Assembly (NCBI RefSeq): GCF_016862515.1
Contig: NZ_BONC01000045.1
Coordinates: forward strand, 1-64,000
Length of the DNA stretch: 64,000 bases
Direction: 5' to 3'
From: Asanoa iriomotensis
GTDB taxonomy: Bacteria; Actinomycetota; Actinomycetes; Mycobacteriales; Micromonosporaceae
Part shown: positions 1 to 11,150 of the stretch, one piece after another
Layout of the letters: each line of letters opens with the position of its first letter
How positions within the stretch are numbered: the stretch's first letter is position 1
Notes under the pieces: generated by a model
The model's input: the letters and a program-made list of their open reading frames with translations, nothing else
The model's database searches: none
What the model was told of the DNA's origin: nothing
Translations under genes and position numbers: made by a program

Positions 1-93
1 CGCACGGACCGGCGACCTAACAACGCCACCCCTGGCGCGCCGGCGCGTCCGGCACAGCCGGGCGCCCGCGGCTGCCACGACGCAGCCGATTGG

Positions 94-1266
94 TCACCAT
101 GAGGCGTCCGCGTCCGGAGGGGTGTCCGGCAGCACCGGGAGTTCCGCGCGGACTCGCCAGCCGCGGCTCGCGGTCAGGGGGCCCGCGGCGAGGGTGCCGC
201 CCAGGGCCGTCACTCGCTCCCGCATTCCTTCCAGCCCATGGCCCGGCGCGCCGGCGGGGACCGCGCCGCCGCGGCCCGTGTCGGTTACCTCGACCACCAC
301 CGACTCCGGTAGGTGTGTGATCACCACCGCGGCCGAGGCCGCGCCCGCGTGGCGCAGGACGTTGGTCAGCGACTCCTGGACCACCCGGTAGGCCGCCAGG
401 TCGACCGCCAACGGCAACTCCGCCGCCGAGCCCACCACCGACAGCGTCACCGGCAGGCCCGACTCGGCCAGGCGGTCCCGCAGCGCGGGCACCTGGTCCA
501 GGCCCGGCGCCGGCGCGCGGTCGCCGCGTTGGCGCAGCACCGAGAGGGTGACGCGGAGTTCGTCCAGGGCCGCCTTGCTGCTGCGGCTGATCCGGGTCAG
601 GGCCGCCTCCGCCTCCTCCGGTTTGCGGGGCAGCAGGTGCAGCGCGATCTCCGCCTGCATGTTGATCGCGGCCAGGCCGTGGCCGACCACGTCGTGGACC
701 TCCTGCGCCACCCGTAGGCGCTCGTCGTCGGCGATTCGGCGTGCCTCGTCCGCCCGGGAACGCTGCACCGCCTCCCGACTGACCTTGACCGTCACCCCTA
801 TGGCGAACGGGACCGCCACGAACGCGGCCGCCGGGAGCAGGCCGTTGAACTTGGTGTTGGTGAAGTCGTGGAAAGGGAAGAACGCGTGCAGGGCCAGGAG
901 TACGAACGCCACCACGCCGAACCAGGCCGCCCGGCGCAGCGGGATTTCCCCGGCCACCGTATAGATGGCCACCGCGAAGCTGATCAGGATGGGGCCGTAG
1001 GGAAAGCCGAGAATCAGATAGGCCGCGGTCAGGCCGGCCACCACACCGAGCGTGGTGACCGGCCAGCGCCGCCGAACGATGGTCACCGCCGCGGCGGTGA
1101 AGATCATCGCGTAGCCGAGGGCGTCCAGCGGTGTCCGCAGCGCGCCCGTGGCCTCCTGGTTCGACTGCGCGAAATGCGAGCCGAAGCCCCCGATGAGGAG
1201 CAGGAAAGCCGTGATGAGCCCGTCCGCCAGCCACCGGCGCACACTGCCGGCGCGCTTCGCGCTCAT
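94..1266 (-). CDS. Two-component sensor histidine kinase (HisKA_3 / NarL-type)
   Basis: Membrane sensor kinase of 390 aa. Five or six hydrophobic segments fill residues 13-160. A HisKA_3 dimerisation helix follows, with phospho-acceptor H191 in VAQEVHDVVGHGL. The C-terminal ATPase domain has an N-box (VVQESLTNVLRHA) and a G-box (GHGLEGMRERV). I chose the ATG at 1266 because it lies 16 bases after the ABC permease stop; a longer reading would overlap the permease. It is the last gene of a leftward operon with an ABC exporter, a common arrangement for self-sensing drug or antimicrobial-peptide exporters. The partner response regulator would be expected further left, but no start for one is visible in bases 1-93. 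Confidence 0.9.
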   Translation of the reverse strand: MSAKRAGSVRRWLADGLITAFLLLIGGFGSHFAQSNQEATGALRTPLDALGYAMIFTAAAVTIVRRRWPVTTLGVVAGLTAAYLILGFPYGPILISFAVAIYTVAGEIPLRRAAWFGVVAFVLLALHAFFPFHDFTNTKFNGLLPAAAFVAVPFAIGVTVKVSREAVQRSRADEARRIADDERLRVAQEVHDVVGHGLAAINMQAEIALHLLPRKPEEAEAALTRISRSSKAALDELRVTLSVLRQRGDRAPAPGLDQVPALRDRLAESGLPVTLSVVGSAAELPLAVDLAAYRVVQESLTNVLRHAGAASAAVVITHLPESVVVEVTDTGRGGAVPAGAPGHGLEGMRERVTALGGTLAAGPLTASRGWRVRAELPVLPDTPPDADASW

Positions 1267-1282
1267 CACGGCACCCACAGTT

Positions 1283-2113
1283 CTAGAGAATGTCACGACG
1301 GCGGAGGACCACCGTCCCAAGCGCGACGAAACCGACCAGGTAGCAGGCCACGACCAGCGACGCCACCCCACCCGACATCACCGACTCCACCCCCGGCGTG
1401 CCGGCCGGCGCACCGAGCGACGACACCAGCGACCCCGCTCCCGGCCCGGGCAGCCCTCGCTGCGCCGAGTCCACCCACGGCAGCAGCGGCGCCGCCAGCT
1501 CCGAGATCAGGTTCTGCACGACCAGCATCCAGACGAGCCCGAGCCCGACCGCCAGGGCGACACCCCGCAGCAGGATGCCGAGCACCGCGCCGAACATCGT
1601 CCACATCGTGGCGATCAGCCAGCCCGCGCCGATGCCGCGCAGGATGTCCGTGGCCGACGGGAACGCCATCGACGCGTTCTCCGCCGACGCGATGAGCAGG
1701 CTGGCGACCGTACCCATCAGGAAGATCGAGAGTACGAAGCCCAGCGCCGCCAGCGTCAGCACCGCGAACTTGCCCGCGAGCACCGAACCCCGCGACGGAC
1801 CCTGCGTCAGCACGGTCTTCCACGCGCCCCAGCCGTACTCGCCCCCGACGAACAGCACGCCGAGCACGACCAGCAACGCCCCGAGGAAGACCGGGTAACC
1901 GCCGAGCGTGTTGCCGACCACCGCGGCCGGCAGGGTCGCCGCCAGGCCGCGGTCCGCGGTGGGGCCGGTAGAGCCGCTGGTCGCACCGAGATAAGGGATC
2001 ACATAGGCGAACAGCGCACCGAGGGTCAGCGCGATCCCCAGCAGGAGCCACACCGCCGGCCGCTTGGTCAGCTTGAGCGACTCCGCGCGGAAACTACCGA
2101 CCATTGCTCTCAC
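1283..2113 (-). CDS. ABC-2 type transporter permease
   Basis: Membrane subunit of an ABC exporter, 276 aa. Six hydrophobic segments can be seen, the first at about residues 20-40 after a basic amphipathic start (FRAESLKLTKRPAVW), which is typical of ABC-2 permeases of the NatB/bacitracin-export type. The start at 2113 overlaps the end of the ATPase gene by 20 bases; the ATG at 2104 (MVGSFRAE) is an equally possible start. Translation is therefore probably coupled to the ATPase. Substrate cannot be inferred. Confidence 0.9.
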   Translation of the reverse strand: MRAMVGSFRAESLKLTKRPAVWLLLGIALTLGALFAYVIPYLGATSGSTGPTADRGLAATLPAAVVGNTLGGYPVFLGALLVVLGVLFVGGEYGWGAWKTVLTQGPSRGSVLAGKFAVLTLAALGFVLSIFLMGTVASLLIASAENASMAFPSATDILRGIGAGWLIATMWTMFGAVLGILLRGVALAVGLGLVWMLVVQNLISELAAPLLPWVDSAQRGLPGPGAGSLVSSLGAPAGTPGVESVMSGGVASLVVACYLVGFVALGTVVLRRRDIL

Positions 2114-2984
2114 CCCCGGTCAGCTCCAGGAACACCTGCTCCAGATCCCGCTCGCGCGGCCGCAGCTCGCTGACCGAGACACCCGCCTTCACCAGCGACT
2201 CGTTGATCTCCGCGGAGCGCGCGGGGTCGACGGTGACGTCGAGAGCACCATCCACAACCGACACCGCCGGAGCCCCCAGCACCAGCCGCAGCCACGACGC
2301 GGCGTGCTCGACCGGCGTCGCCTGGATCCGCAACCCGGCCCCACCGCGCAGCTCGGCCACCGTGTTCTCCTCGATGAGCCGCCCATGCGCGATGATCCCG
2401 ACCCGGTCGCAGATCTGCTCGACCTCGCCGAGCAGGTGGCTGGAGATCAGTACGGTCGAGCCCGCCGCGCCGAGCCGCCGGATCAACGCCCGCATGTCGG
2501 CCATGCCGGCCGGGTCGAGCCCGTTCGTCGGCTCGTCCAGGATCAACAGCTGCGGGTCCTTGAGCAGCGCCGCCGCCACCCCGAGCCGCTGCTTCATGCC
2601 CAGCGAGTACGTCGCGTACTTGTGGCGGGACCGACCCGACAGGTCGACCAGGTCCAGCACCACGTCGATCCGCCGCCGGTCGACCCCGGCGTAGCTGGCC
2701 AGCACCCGCAGGTTGTCCCGCCCGCTCAGGTACGGATAGAACGCCGGCCCCTCGATCATCGCCCCGACCCCCGTCAGGTCGCCCGGCGGCCGCCCGTGCA
2801 GCAGCACCCGCCCACCGGTCGGCCGGACCAACCCGAGCAGCATCCGCAGCGTGGTCGTCTTGCCAGCGCCGTTGGGCCCCAGGAAGCCGTACACCTCACC
2901 GGACCGGACCGTGAGATCGAGATCTTGGACGGCCACCACCGACCCGTATCGTTTTGTCAGCTTTTCGCACACCACCGGTTCCAT
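2094..2984 (-). CDS. ABC transporter ATP-binding protein
   Basis: Cytoplasmic ATPase of 296 aa, first gene of the exporter operon. It shows Walker A (GPNGAGKTTT, about residues 36-45), a signature region (YSLGMKQRLGVAAALL) and Walker B (LLILDEPTNGLDP). The C-terminal 80 residues are the usual extension of the DrrA/CcmA subfamily that pairs with ABC-2 permeases. The ATG at 2984 is followed by a normal N-terminus (MEPVVCEKLTKRYG). The 85-base gap to glnD on its right must hold the operon promoter; I see no clear hexamers there. Confidence 0.93.
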   Translation of the reverse strand: MEPVVCEKLTKRYGSVVAVQDLDLTVRSGEVYGFLGPNGAGKTTTLRMLLGLVRPTGGRVLLHGRPPGDLTGVGAMIEGPAFYPYLSGRDNLRVLASYAGVDRRRIDVVLDLVDLSGRSRHKYATYSLGMKQRLGVAAALLKDPQLLILDEPTNGLDPAGMADMRALIRRLGAAGSTVLISSHLLGEVEQICDRVGIIAHGRLIEENTVAELRGGAGLRIQATPVEHAASWLRLVLGAPAVSVVDGALDVTVDPARSAEINESLVKAGVSVSELRPRERDLEQVFLELTGGESNGR

Positions 2985-3069
2985 GGCTCATACGCTGCCG
3001 CGCCAAAAGGACAAAAGCGTCCGAGCCAAAGCGGCATCCGGAGTACGCCCGGCGACGTAGAGAACGGCC

Positions 3070-5319
3070 TCAGGACTGCGCGGCAGCGAGCACGGCGTCC
3101 GTCACGGCCTGCTCACCCGACCCGAACCCCACGAGATAGAACGCGTCCACCACGTCCCCGCCGAGGGTGGAGATCCGCGCCGCCCGCACCGCCGCACCGG
3201 CCTCGTCGAGCGCACTGGCCACCCGGTAGAGCAGCGCCGGCGAGTCCGCCGCCCGCAACTCCAGCACCACGGCGTCGGTCGCCGCGTCCCGGTGCCAGAC
3301 GACCCGCGGCGGCGCACCCGGTCCGGTGGACCGCCCGCTCCGGGCCCGCAACCGCTGCGTCACCGACACGTCCCCGGCCACCGCCCGCCGCAGGTCGCTG
3401 GCGAGCGCGATCGGATCCGGCGGCGTGCCGAACCGAGGCTGCACCAGGAACTCGACCAACGCCCGGCCCTCCACCGTGGACACGTCAGCACCGAGCACGT
3501 CGAGGCGGTGCAACGCCAGACACCCGGCCACCGCGGCGAGCAGGCCACGCCGGTCGGCAGCGGCCACCGCGACCCGATCACCATCGAGGTGTACGGCCGG
3601 CAGGGGCCCCGCCACCAACGCCGGGTCGGGTGTGGGCAGCGCCGGCAGCACGCCGGTGTCCAGAGCCGTATGGGTCCGACGGACGAGCTCCGCCACCAGC
3701 CGACCCTTCCAGTCGGACCAGGCCGCCGGCCCGGTGGCGAGCGCGTCCGCCCGCGCCAACCCGTGCAACAGGTCCAGCGTCGTCGCGTCACCCACGGCCG
3801 ACACCACGGACGCGATCGTCTTCGGGTCGGAAAGATCCCGCCGGGTCGCCACCTCGGGCAGCAACAGGTGCAGGCGCACCAACTTGGAGATCAGCGCGAC
3901 GTCGGCCAACGGCAGCCCGATCCGGCTGGCGACCGCCTCCGCGACCGGCGCGCCGACCACGCTGTGGTCACCGGGCAGCCCCTTGCCCACGTCGTGCAGG
4001 AACGCTGCCAGCAGCAACAGGTCGGGCCGGTCGACCTCGCGGGTGAACGCGGTCGCCTCGGCCGCCGCCTGCACGAGGTGCCGGTCGAGCGTGAACCGGT
4101 GCACCGGGTTGTGCTGCGGCAGGCTCCGCATCCGGGCCCATTCCGGCAGCCACCCGTCGACAAGCCCGTACCGGTCGCAGGTCTCCCAGGCGGGCACCAG
4201 CCCGGCACCCGCGCCGAGCAGTGTGATCAACGCCGACAGGGCAGCGGGCGGCCAGGGAGAAGGCAACGGCGGGCAGTAGGAGGCCAGCCACTCACACGTC
4301 GCCCGCGAGATCGGCAGCCGCGTCGTGGCCGCGGCCGCGGCGACCCGCAACGACAACGACGGATCCGGCCGCGCACCGATCGCGGTGCGTGCCAGCACCA
4401 GCTCGCCGTCCTGCTCGACCACGTCCCGTGCCACCGGCCGACGCGCGGGCTTCCCGTCGGCGCCGCGCCGGCGGATCATCCGCACCCGGTCGGCGGCCCG
4501 CCAGGCGTCGTCGAGCGCGTTGGCGACCGTACGCGCGTCGCTGGCCACCCGCCGCAGCAACGCGTCGCCGTCGTCGAGCCCGAGCAGGGCGGCCACCGCC
4601 GCACGCTCCTGCGCGACCAGCCGGTCGACCCGCCGCCCGACGACGACGTGCAGGGCGTCGCGGGTGTCCAGGAGCCGCAGGTGCGCGGCCCGCACGGCCG
4701 GCCGCAACGCGTCGGTGACACCCGAGCGCGCGATCCCCCGCAAGACGCCGACATCCCGCAGCCCGCCGGCCGCCTCCTTGAGATCACCCTCCAACAGGAA
4801 GGCCAGCTCCCCGTGCGCCTCCCAGCGCGCCATGGTCACCGAGCGCAACGCCGGCAACTGCCGGATCGCCGTGCGCCGCCACTGATCGGCGGCGGCGGAG
4901 GCCAGCGAGTCGGACAGCGCGGGATCGCCGGCGACGTGCCGCGCGTCGAGCAGCCCGAGCGCCACCTTCACGTCGTCGTGCGCCACCGACAACGCCTCCG
5001 GCAGGGTGCGCACGGAATGATCAAGGCCGAGCCGCGCATCCCAGATCGGATACCAGAGCGACGCGGCCAGCTCGTCCATCCCCGGCACGCCCGCGTGCAG
5101 CAGCACGAGATCCAGGTCGGCGTAGGGCGCGACCTGCCGCCGCCCGAGCCCACCCACGGCCACCAGCGCGACACCCGAAACCGCGGAGGGAAAGAGCTCC
5201 CGCAACCACGCGTCGAGCGCGTCGGACCGGGCGGCCCGGGCGGCCGCGCCGACCCCGCCAGGAACGACAAGAGGATCGACACCGGCCGAAGCCGGTGCCG
5301 ATCCCCTTGAAACAACCAT
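3070..5319 (-). CDS. glnD: [Protein-PII] nucleotidyltransferase GlnD
   Basis: Bifunctional nitrogen sensor (749 aa) that nucleotidylates PII and removes the modification. Seen: nucleotidyltransferase motif GGLGRRQVAPYADLD at residues 56-70 with metal-binding D68 and D70; HD hydrolase motif FLHDVGKG near residue 442; two C-terminal ACT domains starting near residues 580 and 680 that should sense glutamine. It is shorter than the roughly 890-residue E. coli enzyme, as usual in Actinobacteria, where the family member adenylylates PII (known for Streptomyces and Corynebacterium). It ends the amtB-glnB-glnD operon, 5 bases after glnB. The N-terminal 30 residues are Ala/Gly-rich and probably disordered. 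Confidence 0.95.
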   Translation of the reverse strand: MVVSRGSAPASAGVDPLVVPGGVGAAARAARSDALDAWLRELFPSAVSGVALVAVGGLGRRQVAPYADLDLVLLHAGVPGMDELAASLWYPIWDARLGLDHSVRTLPEALSVAHDDVKVALGLLDARHVAGDPALSDSLASAAADQWRRTAIRQLPALRSVTMARWEAHGELAFLLEGDLKEAAGGLRDVGVLRGIARSGVTDALRPAVRAAHLRLLDTRDALHVVVGRRVDRLVAQERAAVAALLGLDDGDALLRRVASDARTVANALDDAWRAADRVRMIRRRGADGKPARRPVARDVVEQDGELVLARTAIGARPDPSLSLRVAAAAATTRLPISRATCEWLASYCPPLPSPWPPAALSALITLLGAGAGLVPAWETCDRYGLVDGWLPEWARMRSLPQHNPVHRFTLDRHLVQAAAEATAFTREVDRPDLLLLAAFLHDVGKGLPGDHSVVGAPVAEAVASRIGLPLADVALISKLVRLHLLLPEVATRRDLSDPKTIASVVSAVGDATTLDLLHGLARADALATGPAAWSDWKGRLVAELVRRTHTALDTGVLPALPTPDPALVAGPLPAVHLDGDRVAVAAADRRGLLAAVAGCLALHRLDVLGADVSTVEGRALVEFLVQPRFGTPPDPIALASDLRRAVAGDVSVTQRLRARSGRSTGPGAPPRVVWHRDAATDAVVLELRAADSPALLYRVASALDEAGAAVRAARISTLGGDVVDAFYLVGFGSGEQAVTDAVLAAAQS

Positions 5320-5324
5320 CGAAA

Positions 5325-7063
<1,739 letters not shown>

Positions 7064-7173
7064 GCTGCCTCCTCTCGGTAGGTTCCTCCCTCCGGCAGGC
7101 AGAGCAGCGTCGCCCGACAGCCGGTTTCGCGGGAAGCCTCCCGGGCCGCTGTTTCGCGCAAGGTCGCGGGGCG

Positions 7174-7199
7174 GTTACCGAAGCGTGACGGGTTGTTTC
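7174..7199 (-). promoter_or_regulatory. Candidate GlnR-binding boxes upstream of amtB
   Basis: Read on the minus strand the site is GAAAC-n5-GTCAC-n6-GTAAC, 111-136 bases upstream of the amtB start. Actinobacterial GlnR boxes are described as gTnAC-n6-GaAAC half-sites repeated about every 11 bases. The spacing here matches to within one base, and a further GTTTC occurs at 7151-7155. The match was made by eye and is not scored. Confidence 0.45.
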
Positions 7200-7257
7200 G
7201 TACGTGTGAAGAAACCCACCCTATCGTGTGTTCAGGGAACGACACGGGACGCACGGA

Positions 7258-8088
7258 TCAGCGGAGTGCGTACTCCAGAGTGTGACGTTCGTAGTCGAGC
7301 AGGCGGAGATCGCGCATCGGGCGCCGAAGGTGACCTTTGTGCACGATCCGGACGAAAGCCGGGTCGCCGGCGGCGGCCATCCGGCGGATGCCCTCGACGT
7401 GGTCGACGATCCGCTTGCGGATCGTCCTGACCAGGCGCTGCCGGTCACGCGGGATCAGCCCGTACGCGTCGGCGAACATCCGCAGGCGCTGCGGCCGGTT
7501 GGGCCGCTTCCAGCCGAGCGTGTAGGAGTCCCGGTCGGAGAACAGCGGCACCCAGGTCCACGCGGCGTACGCGACGTCGTAGATCCGCGCCCCGGGCGAG
7601 GCGAGGTCGAAGTCGATCAGCGCGAGCGTGCCGTCGGGGCGCCAGATCACGTTGTGCGGCGCCGCGTCGTGGTGGCAGATCACCTCGGTGTCCGGCGGCG
7701 GCGGCCCGAACGAGCGCCAGACCGCACCGGACGTCGGCTGGAACCCGTACTGCGCGTCGTGGAACATCCGCAACATCGTCGCGACCGTGACCAGCGCCTC
7801 GTCGGTGACCCAGTGCGGCGCCAGCGGGTATTCACCGCACTCCCCCTCGAGGTAGGAGAGGACCTCGCGGTTGCGCTCGTCCATGCCGAGCACCCGCGGC
7901 GAGCCGGTGAATCCGACGTGCTCCAGATGGCGCAACAGGGCGTGCACCGAGGGGGTCCAGGGTCCGGCGTTGCGCCGGACCGTGTCGCCGACCCGCACAA
8001 CGGTGCTGACGTTCCCCCCACGAAGGGGAACTTCCTGTTGCGTCACGTACGGTCTCCCGAGTCCGGAGGCCTGCGGCTGGTAGGTCAC
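7258..8088 (-). CDS. Aminoglycoside phosphotransferase-family kinase
   Basis: Protein kinase-like small-molecule kinase of 276 aa. The catalytic loop HHDAAPHNVIW contains the Brenner-type HxDxxxxN, and the metal-binding segment is IDFDLASPG. The N-terminal lobe has a shortened beta-sheet (VVRVGDTVRRNAGPWTP). It begins with GTG, six bases downstream of the ftsY stop, so it is probably cotranscribed with ftsY. Members of this group act on amino alcohols, sugars or antibiotics; the substrate cannot be read from the sequence. Nothing in the context suggests antibiotic resistance. Confidence 0.8.
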   Translation of the reverse strand: MTYQPQASGLGRPYVTQQEVPLRGGNVSTVVRVGDTVRRNAGPWTPSVHALLRHLEHVGFTGSPRVLGMDERNREVLSYLEGECGEYPLAPHWVTDEALVTVATMLRMFHDAQYGFQPTSGAVWRSFGPPPPDTEVICHHDAAPHNVIWRPDGTLALIDFDLASPGARIYDVAYAAWTWVPLFSDRDSYTLGWKRPNRPQRLRMFADAYGLIPRDRQRLVRTIRKRIVDHVEGIRRMAAAGDPAFVRIVHKGHLRRPMRDLRLLDYERHTLEYALR

Positions 8089-8094
8089 CCGAGG

Positions 8095-9225
8095 TTACGC
8101 GTCCGTGCCAACAAGCGCGTCGACGAAGGCCGCCGGTTCGAACGGCGCCAGGTCGTCCGGGCCCTCGCCCAGGCCCACGAGCTTGACCGGAATGCCCAGC
8201 TTGCGCTGGACGGCGATGACGATGCCGCCCTTGGCCGTGCCGTCGAGCTTGGTCAGCACCACGCCCGTCACGTCCACCACCTCGGTGAACACCCGCGCCT
8301 GCTCCAGGCCGTTCTGGCCGGTGGTGGCGTCGAGCACCAGCAGCGTCTCGTCGACCGGGCCCTGCTTCTCGACGACCCGCTTGACCTTGCCGAGCTCGTC
8401 CATCAGGCCGACCTTGTTCTGGAGGCGCCCGGCGGTGTCGACCAGCACGGTGTCGACGCCGGTGTCGACGCCCTTCTTGACCGCGTCGAACGCCACGCTG
8501 GCGGGGTCGGCGCCCTCCGGGCCGCGGACCACCTCGGCGCCCACCCGGCCGGCCCAGGTGGCCAGTTGCTCGGACGCGGCGGCCCGGAACGTGTCGGCGG
8601 CGCCCAGCAGCACGGTGTGGCCGTCGGCGATCAGCACCCGAGCGATCTTGCCGCAGGTGGTGGTCTTGCCCGAGCCGTTGACCCCGACCACCAGCAGCAC
8701 GGACGGCTTGCCGGCGACGTTGAGCGAGCGGTCGAGGGTGGGGTCGAGCGCCTCGACCAGCTCGGCGGCCAGCAGCGCGCGCAACTCGGTCGGGTTGCGG
8801 GTGCCGAGGACCTTGGTGCGCTCGCGGAGCCGGCCGACGATCTCGTGCGTCGCCTCGACGCCGACGTCGGCGGCGATCAGGCTGTCCTCGATCTCCTCCC
8901 AGGCGTCCTCGTCGAGTCGGTCCCGGGCGAGCACGGCGAGCAGGCTCTTGCCGAACACGCTCTGCGAGCGGGAGAGCCGCCCACGCAGCCGCACCAGGCG
9001 GCCGGCGGTGGGTGCCGGGGTCTCGATGGTGGGTGCCGGCGCTTCGGGCGCCTCCGTCGGGCGTTCCGGCGCCAAAATGCCGACGCCGCCGCCCTCCTCG
9101 GGCTGGTCGGCGGCTTGCGGCGGGGCCGGCGGCACGGCCCGGCGGCGGATCCGGGGCACGAGCAGGCCGAGCCCGGCGAGCAGCAGCACGCCGGCCAGGA
9201 CGATTCCGAGGATCACAAACTCCAT
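8095..9225 (-). CDS. ftsY: Signal recognition particle receptor FtsY
   Basis: SRP receptor GTPase, 376 aa, for co-translational membrane targeting. The start MEFVILGIVLAG gives an N-terminal transmembrane helix (residues 2-22), as in other Actinobacteria. An acidic Pro-rich linker follows, then the NG domain. G1 is GVNGSGKTTTCGKIA, G3 DTAGR and G4 TKLDGTAKGG. A start 33 bases further upstream would add an unlikely Cys-containing stretch in front of the helix. It stops with TAA, rare in this window. The upstream 139 bases are shared with the divergent PhoD-like gene. Confidence 0.97.
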   Translation of the reverse strand: MEFVILGIVLAGVLLLAGLGLLVPRIRRRAVPPAPPQAADQPEEGGGVGILAPERPTEAPEAPAPTIETPAPTAGRLVRLRGRLSRSQSVFGKSLLAVLARDRLDEDAWEEIEDSLIAADVGVEATHEIVGRLRERTKVLGTRNPTELRALLAAELVEALDPTLDRSLNVAGKPSVLLVVGVNGSGKTTTCGKIARVLIADGHTVLLGAADTFRAAASEQLATWAGRVGAEVVRGPEGADPASVAFDAVKKGVDTGVDTVLVDTAGRLQNKVGLMDELGKVKRVVEKQGPVDETLLVLDATTGQNGLEQARVFTEVVDVTGVVLTKLDGTAKGGIVIAVQRKLGIPVKLVGLGEGPDDLAPFEPAAFVDALVGTDA

Positions 9226-9364
9226 ACCGAAATCCTGACATGCCCCGCACAGACCCACGCGGCTGCGGGTGTGAGGTGTCGCGCCATTCGGCTATGGCGC
9301 ACTACGTAGGTGGGTAGAAAAGATAGTCGCGGCTCCCCCCACCCTCACTGGAGGTTGAAAACGT

Positions 9365-11143
9365 ATGTCCGCCGGCACACGTCTGCTGATCGGTCCGGTG
9401 CTCCGCCGGGTCGTCGACACCCGGGCCACGATCTGGGTCGAGACGGCCGCGCCGGCCGAGGTGACCGTGCGCGCAGAGGGGGGCGCGGAGGGTAGCGCGC
9501 GTACGTTCACCGCCTTCGACCACCACTACGCGCTGGTCGTGGTCGAAGGACTGCCGCCGGACGCGGTCACGCCCTACGAGGTGTTCGTCGACGACGCGAA
9601 GGTCTGGCCGGATCCCGACTCGACGTACCCCCCGAGCGTGATCCGCACCCGGATGAGTGACGACGGCGGCCAGCCGGTGAAGTTGATCTTCGGTTCGTGC
9701 CGGGAGGCGACACCGCGCTCGACCGGGCACAAACTGCCACCGGACGCGCTGGACGCGTTCGCCCGGCGGCTGATGGCTGACGAGGGGATCCGGCCCGACC
9801 TGATGGTGCTGCTCGGCGACCAGGTCTACGCCGACGTGACCTCCCGGGAGGTGCGCCGGTTCCTGCGCACCCAGCGCAAGCGCCGCAAGTCCAAGCTCAC
9901 CGACGCGCCGCCGCACCAGGTGGTCACGTTCCACGAGTACACCGGGCTCTACCTGGAGTCGTGGCGCGACCCGGAGATCCGCTGGCTGCTCTCGACGGTG
10001 CCGAGCGTGATGATCTTCGACGACCACGAGATCATCGACGACTGGAACTCCTCGGCCTCCTGGCGGGTCACCGCCCGGGAGCAGCCCTGGTGGCGCGAAC
10101 GGATCACCAGCGGCCTGGCCTCCTACTGGGTCTACCAGCACCTCGGCAACCTGCACCCGGACGAACTGGCCGGCGACGCCGTCTACCCGAAGGTGATCGA
10201 GGCCGGCGACGCGACCGAGATCCTGCGCGAGTTCGGCGAACGGGTCGACAAGGAGGCCGACGCCGCGCACGACACCGAGCGCTGGCGGGCCACCCAGTAT
10301 CAGTGGTCCTACCGCGTCGACATCGGCCGCACCCGGCTCGTCGTGCTCGACAACCGGTGCAGCCGGGTGCTCGACCCCGACACCCGCGCGATGCTGCCGC
10401 CGGGCGAGTGGTCGTGGTTCCTCGACCAGGCGCACGGCGACTACGACCACCTGGTGGTCGGCTCCTCGCTGCCCTGGCTGCTGCCGCACGGCATCCACCA
10501 CCTGGAGGCGTGGAACGAACGGCTGGCGGCGTCGCCGCGCGGTTTCGTCGCGCACGCCGCGGAGACGATGCGCCGCGCTGTCGACCTCGAGCACTGGGCG
10601 GCGTTCCAGCGTTCCTTCGAGGATCTGGCGGAGCTGTTCGCCCGGCTGGGCTCCGGCCCCCGCACGGTCGGCGGCGAGCGGGTCGGCGCCGGTCCCGCCT
10701 ATCCGGCGCCCGCGTCGATCAGCGTGCTGTCGGGCGACGTACACCATTCCTATGTGGCCCGGGTCGGCTTCGCGGACCCTGCGGTCAGCACACCGGTGCA
10801 CCAGCTCACCTGCTCACCGATCCACAACGCGGTGCCGGCGGTGATGAAGCCGGTGATGACGCTGGGCTGGTGGCGCGGCCCGTCGACGCTGGTGCGGGCA
10901 TTGGCCAAGACCGCACGGGTACGCAAGCCGAGCGTCCGCTGGCGCAAGCTGGCCGGCCCCTACTTCGGCAACGCGGTCAGCACGCTGACGCTGTCGGGCC
11001 CGTCGGCCGCGGTCACGATCGAGGGCACGCGCGACGACGGCGTGCTGACCCGGGTGGCGTCGCTCCCGCTCACGGACCCGACGCCGGCACCCCGCCCGGC
11101 ACCGGATAAATCGAGCGGCGTGCCGGCGAACGAAACGGCATGA
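9365..11143 (+). CDS. PhoD-family metallophosphatase, cytoplasmic form
   Basis: Phosphodiesterase/alkaline phosphatase-like enzyme of 592 aa. After an N-terminal beta-sandwich (residues 5-90) the catalytic domain shows the metal-ligand motifs LLGDQVYAD, FDDHEIIDDW and SGDVHHSY. There is no Tat or Sec signal at the N-terminus, unlike secreted PhoD, so it should act inside the cell. The ATG has a Shine-Dalgarno (GGAGG at about 9351-9355). The natural substrate of these cytoplasmic relatives is not known to me. The gene ends 7 bases before the DinB-like gene. Confidence 0.85.
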   Translation: MSAGTRLLIGPVLRRVVDTRATIWVETAAPAEVTVRAEGGAEGSARTFTAFDHHYALVVVEGLPPDAVTPYEVFVDDAKVWPDPDSTYPPSVIRTRMSDDGGQPVKLIFGSCREATPRSTGHKLPPDALDAFARRLMADEGIRPDLMVLLGDQVYADVTSREVRRFLRTQRKRRKSKLTDAPPHQVVTFHEYTGLYLESWRDPEIRWLLSTVPSVMIFDDHEIIDDWNSSASWRVTAREQPWWRERITSGLASYWVYQHLGNLHPDELAGDAVYPKVIEAGDATEILREFGERVDKEADAAHDTERWRATQYQWSYRVDIGRTRLVVLDNRCSRVLDPDTRAMLPPGEWSWFLDQAHGDYDHLVVGSSLPWLLPHGIHHLEAWNERLAASPRGFVAHAAETMRRAVDLEHWAAFQRSFEDLAELFARLGSGPRTVGGERVGAGPAYPAPASISVLSGDVHHSYVARVGFADPAVSTPVHQLTCSPIHNAVPAVMKPVMTLGWWRGPSTLVRALAKTARVRKPSVRWRKLAGPYFGNAVSTLTLSGPSAAVTIEGTRDDGVLTRVASLPLTDPTPAPRPAPDKSSGVPANETA

Positions 11144-11150
11144 TGCCCCG

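Noticed and set aside
1-93. Start of a response regulator partner for the sensor kinase
   Set aside because: The only frame overlapping the kinase stop (GTGA) ends at position 17 after 26 Arg-rich codons; no regulator N-terminus is visible.
3292-5310. Long open frame on the plus strand opposite glnD (and similar ones opposite smc, ppk1 and ddl)
   Set aside because: Composition is Arg/Pro/Gly/His-rich with no motifs. The frame is open only because GC-rich codons of the real gene rarely yield stops on the other strand.
7258-8088. Aminoglycoside resistance gene
   Set aside because: Only the general kinase fold is shown; its place behind ftsY and genome-like codon use argue for a housekeeping kinase.
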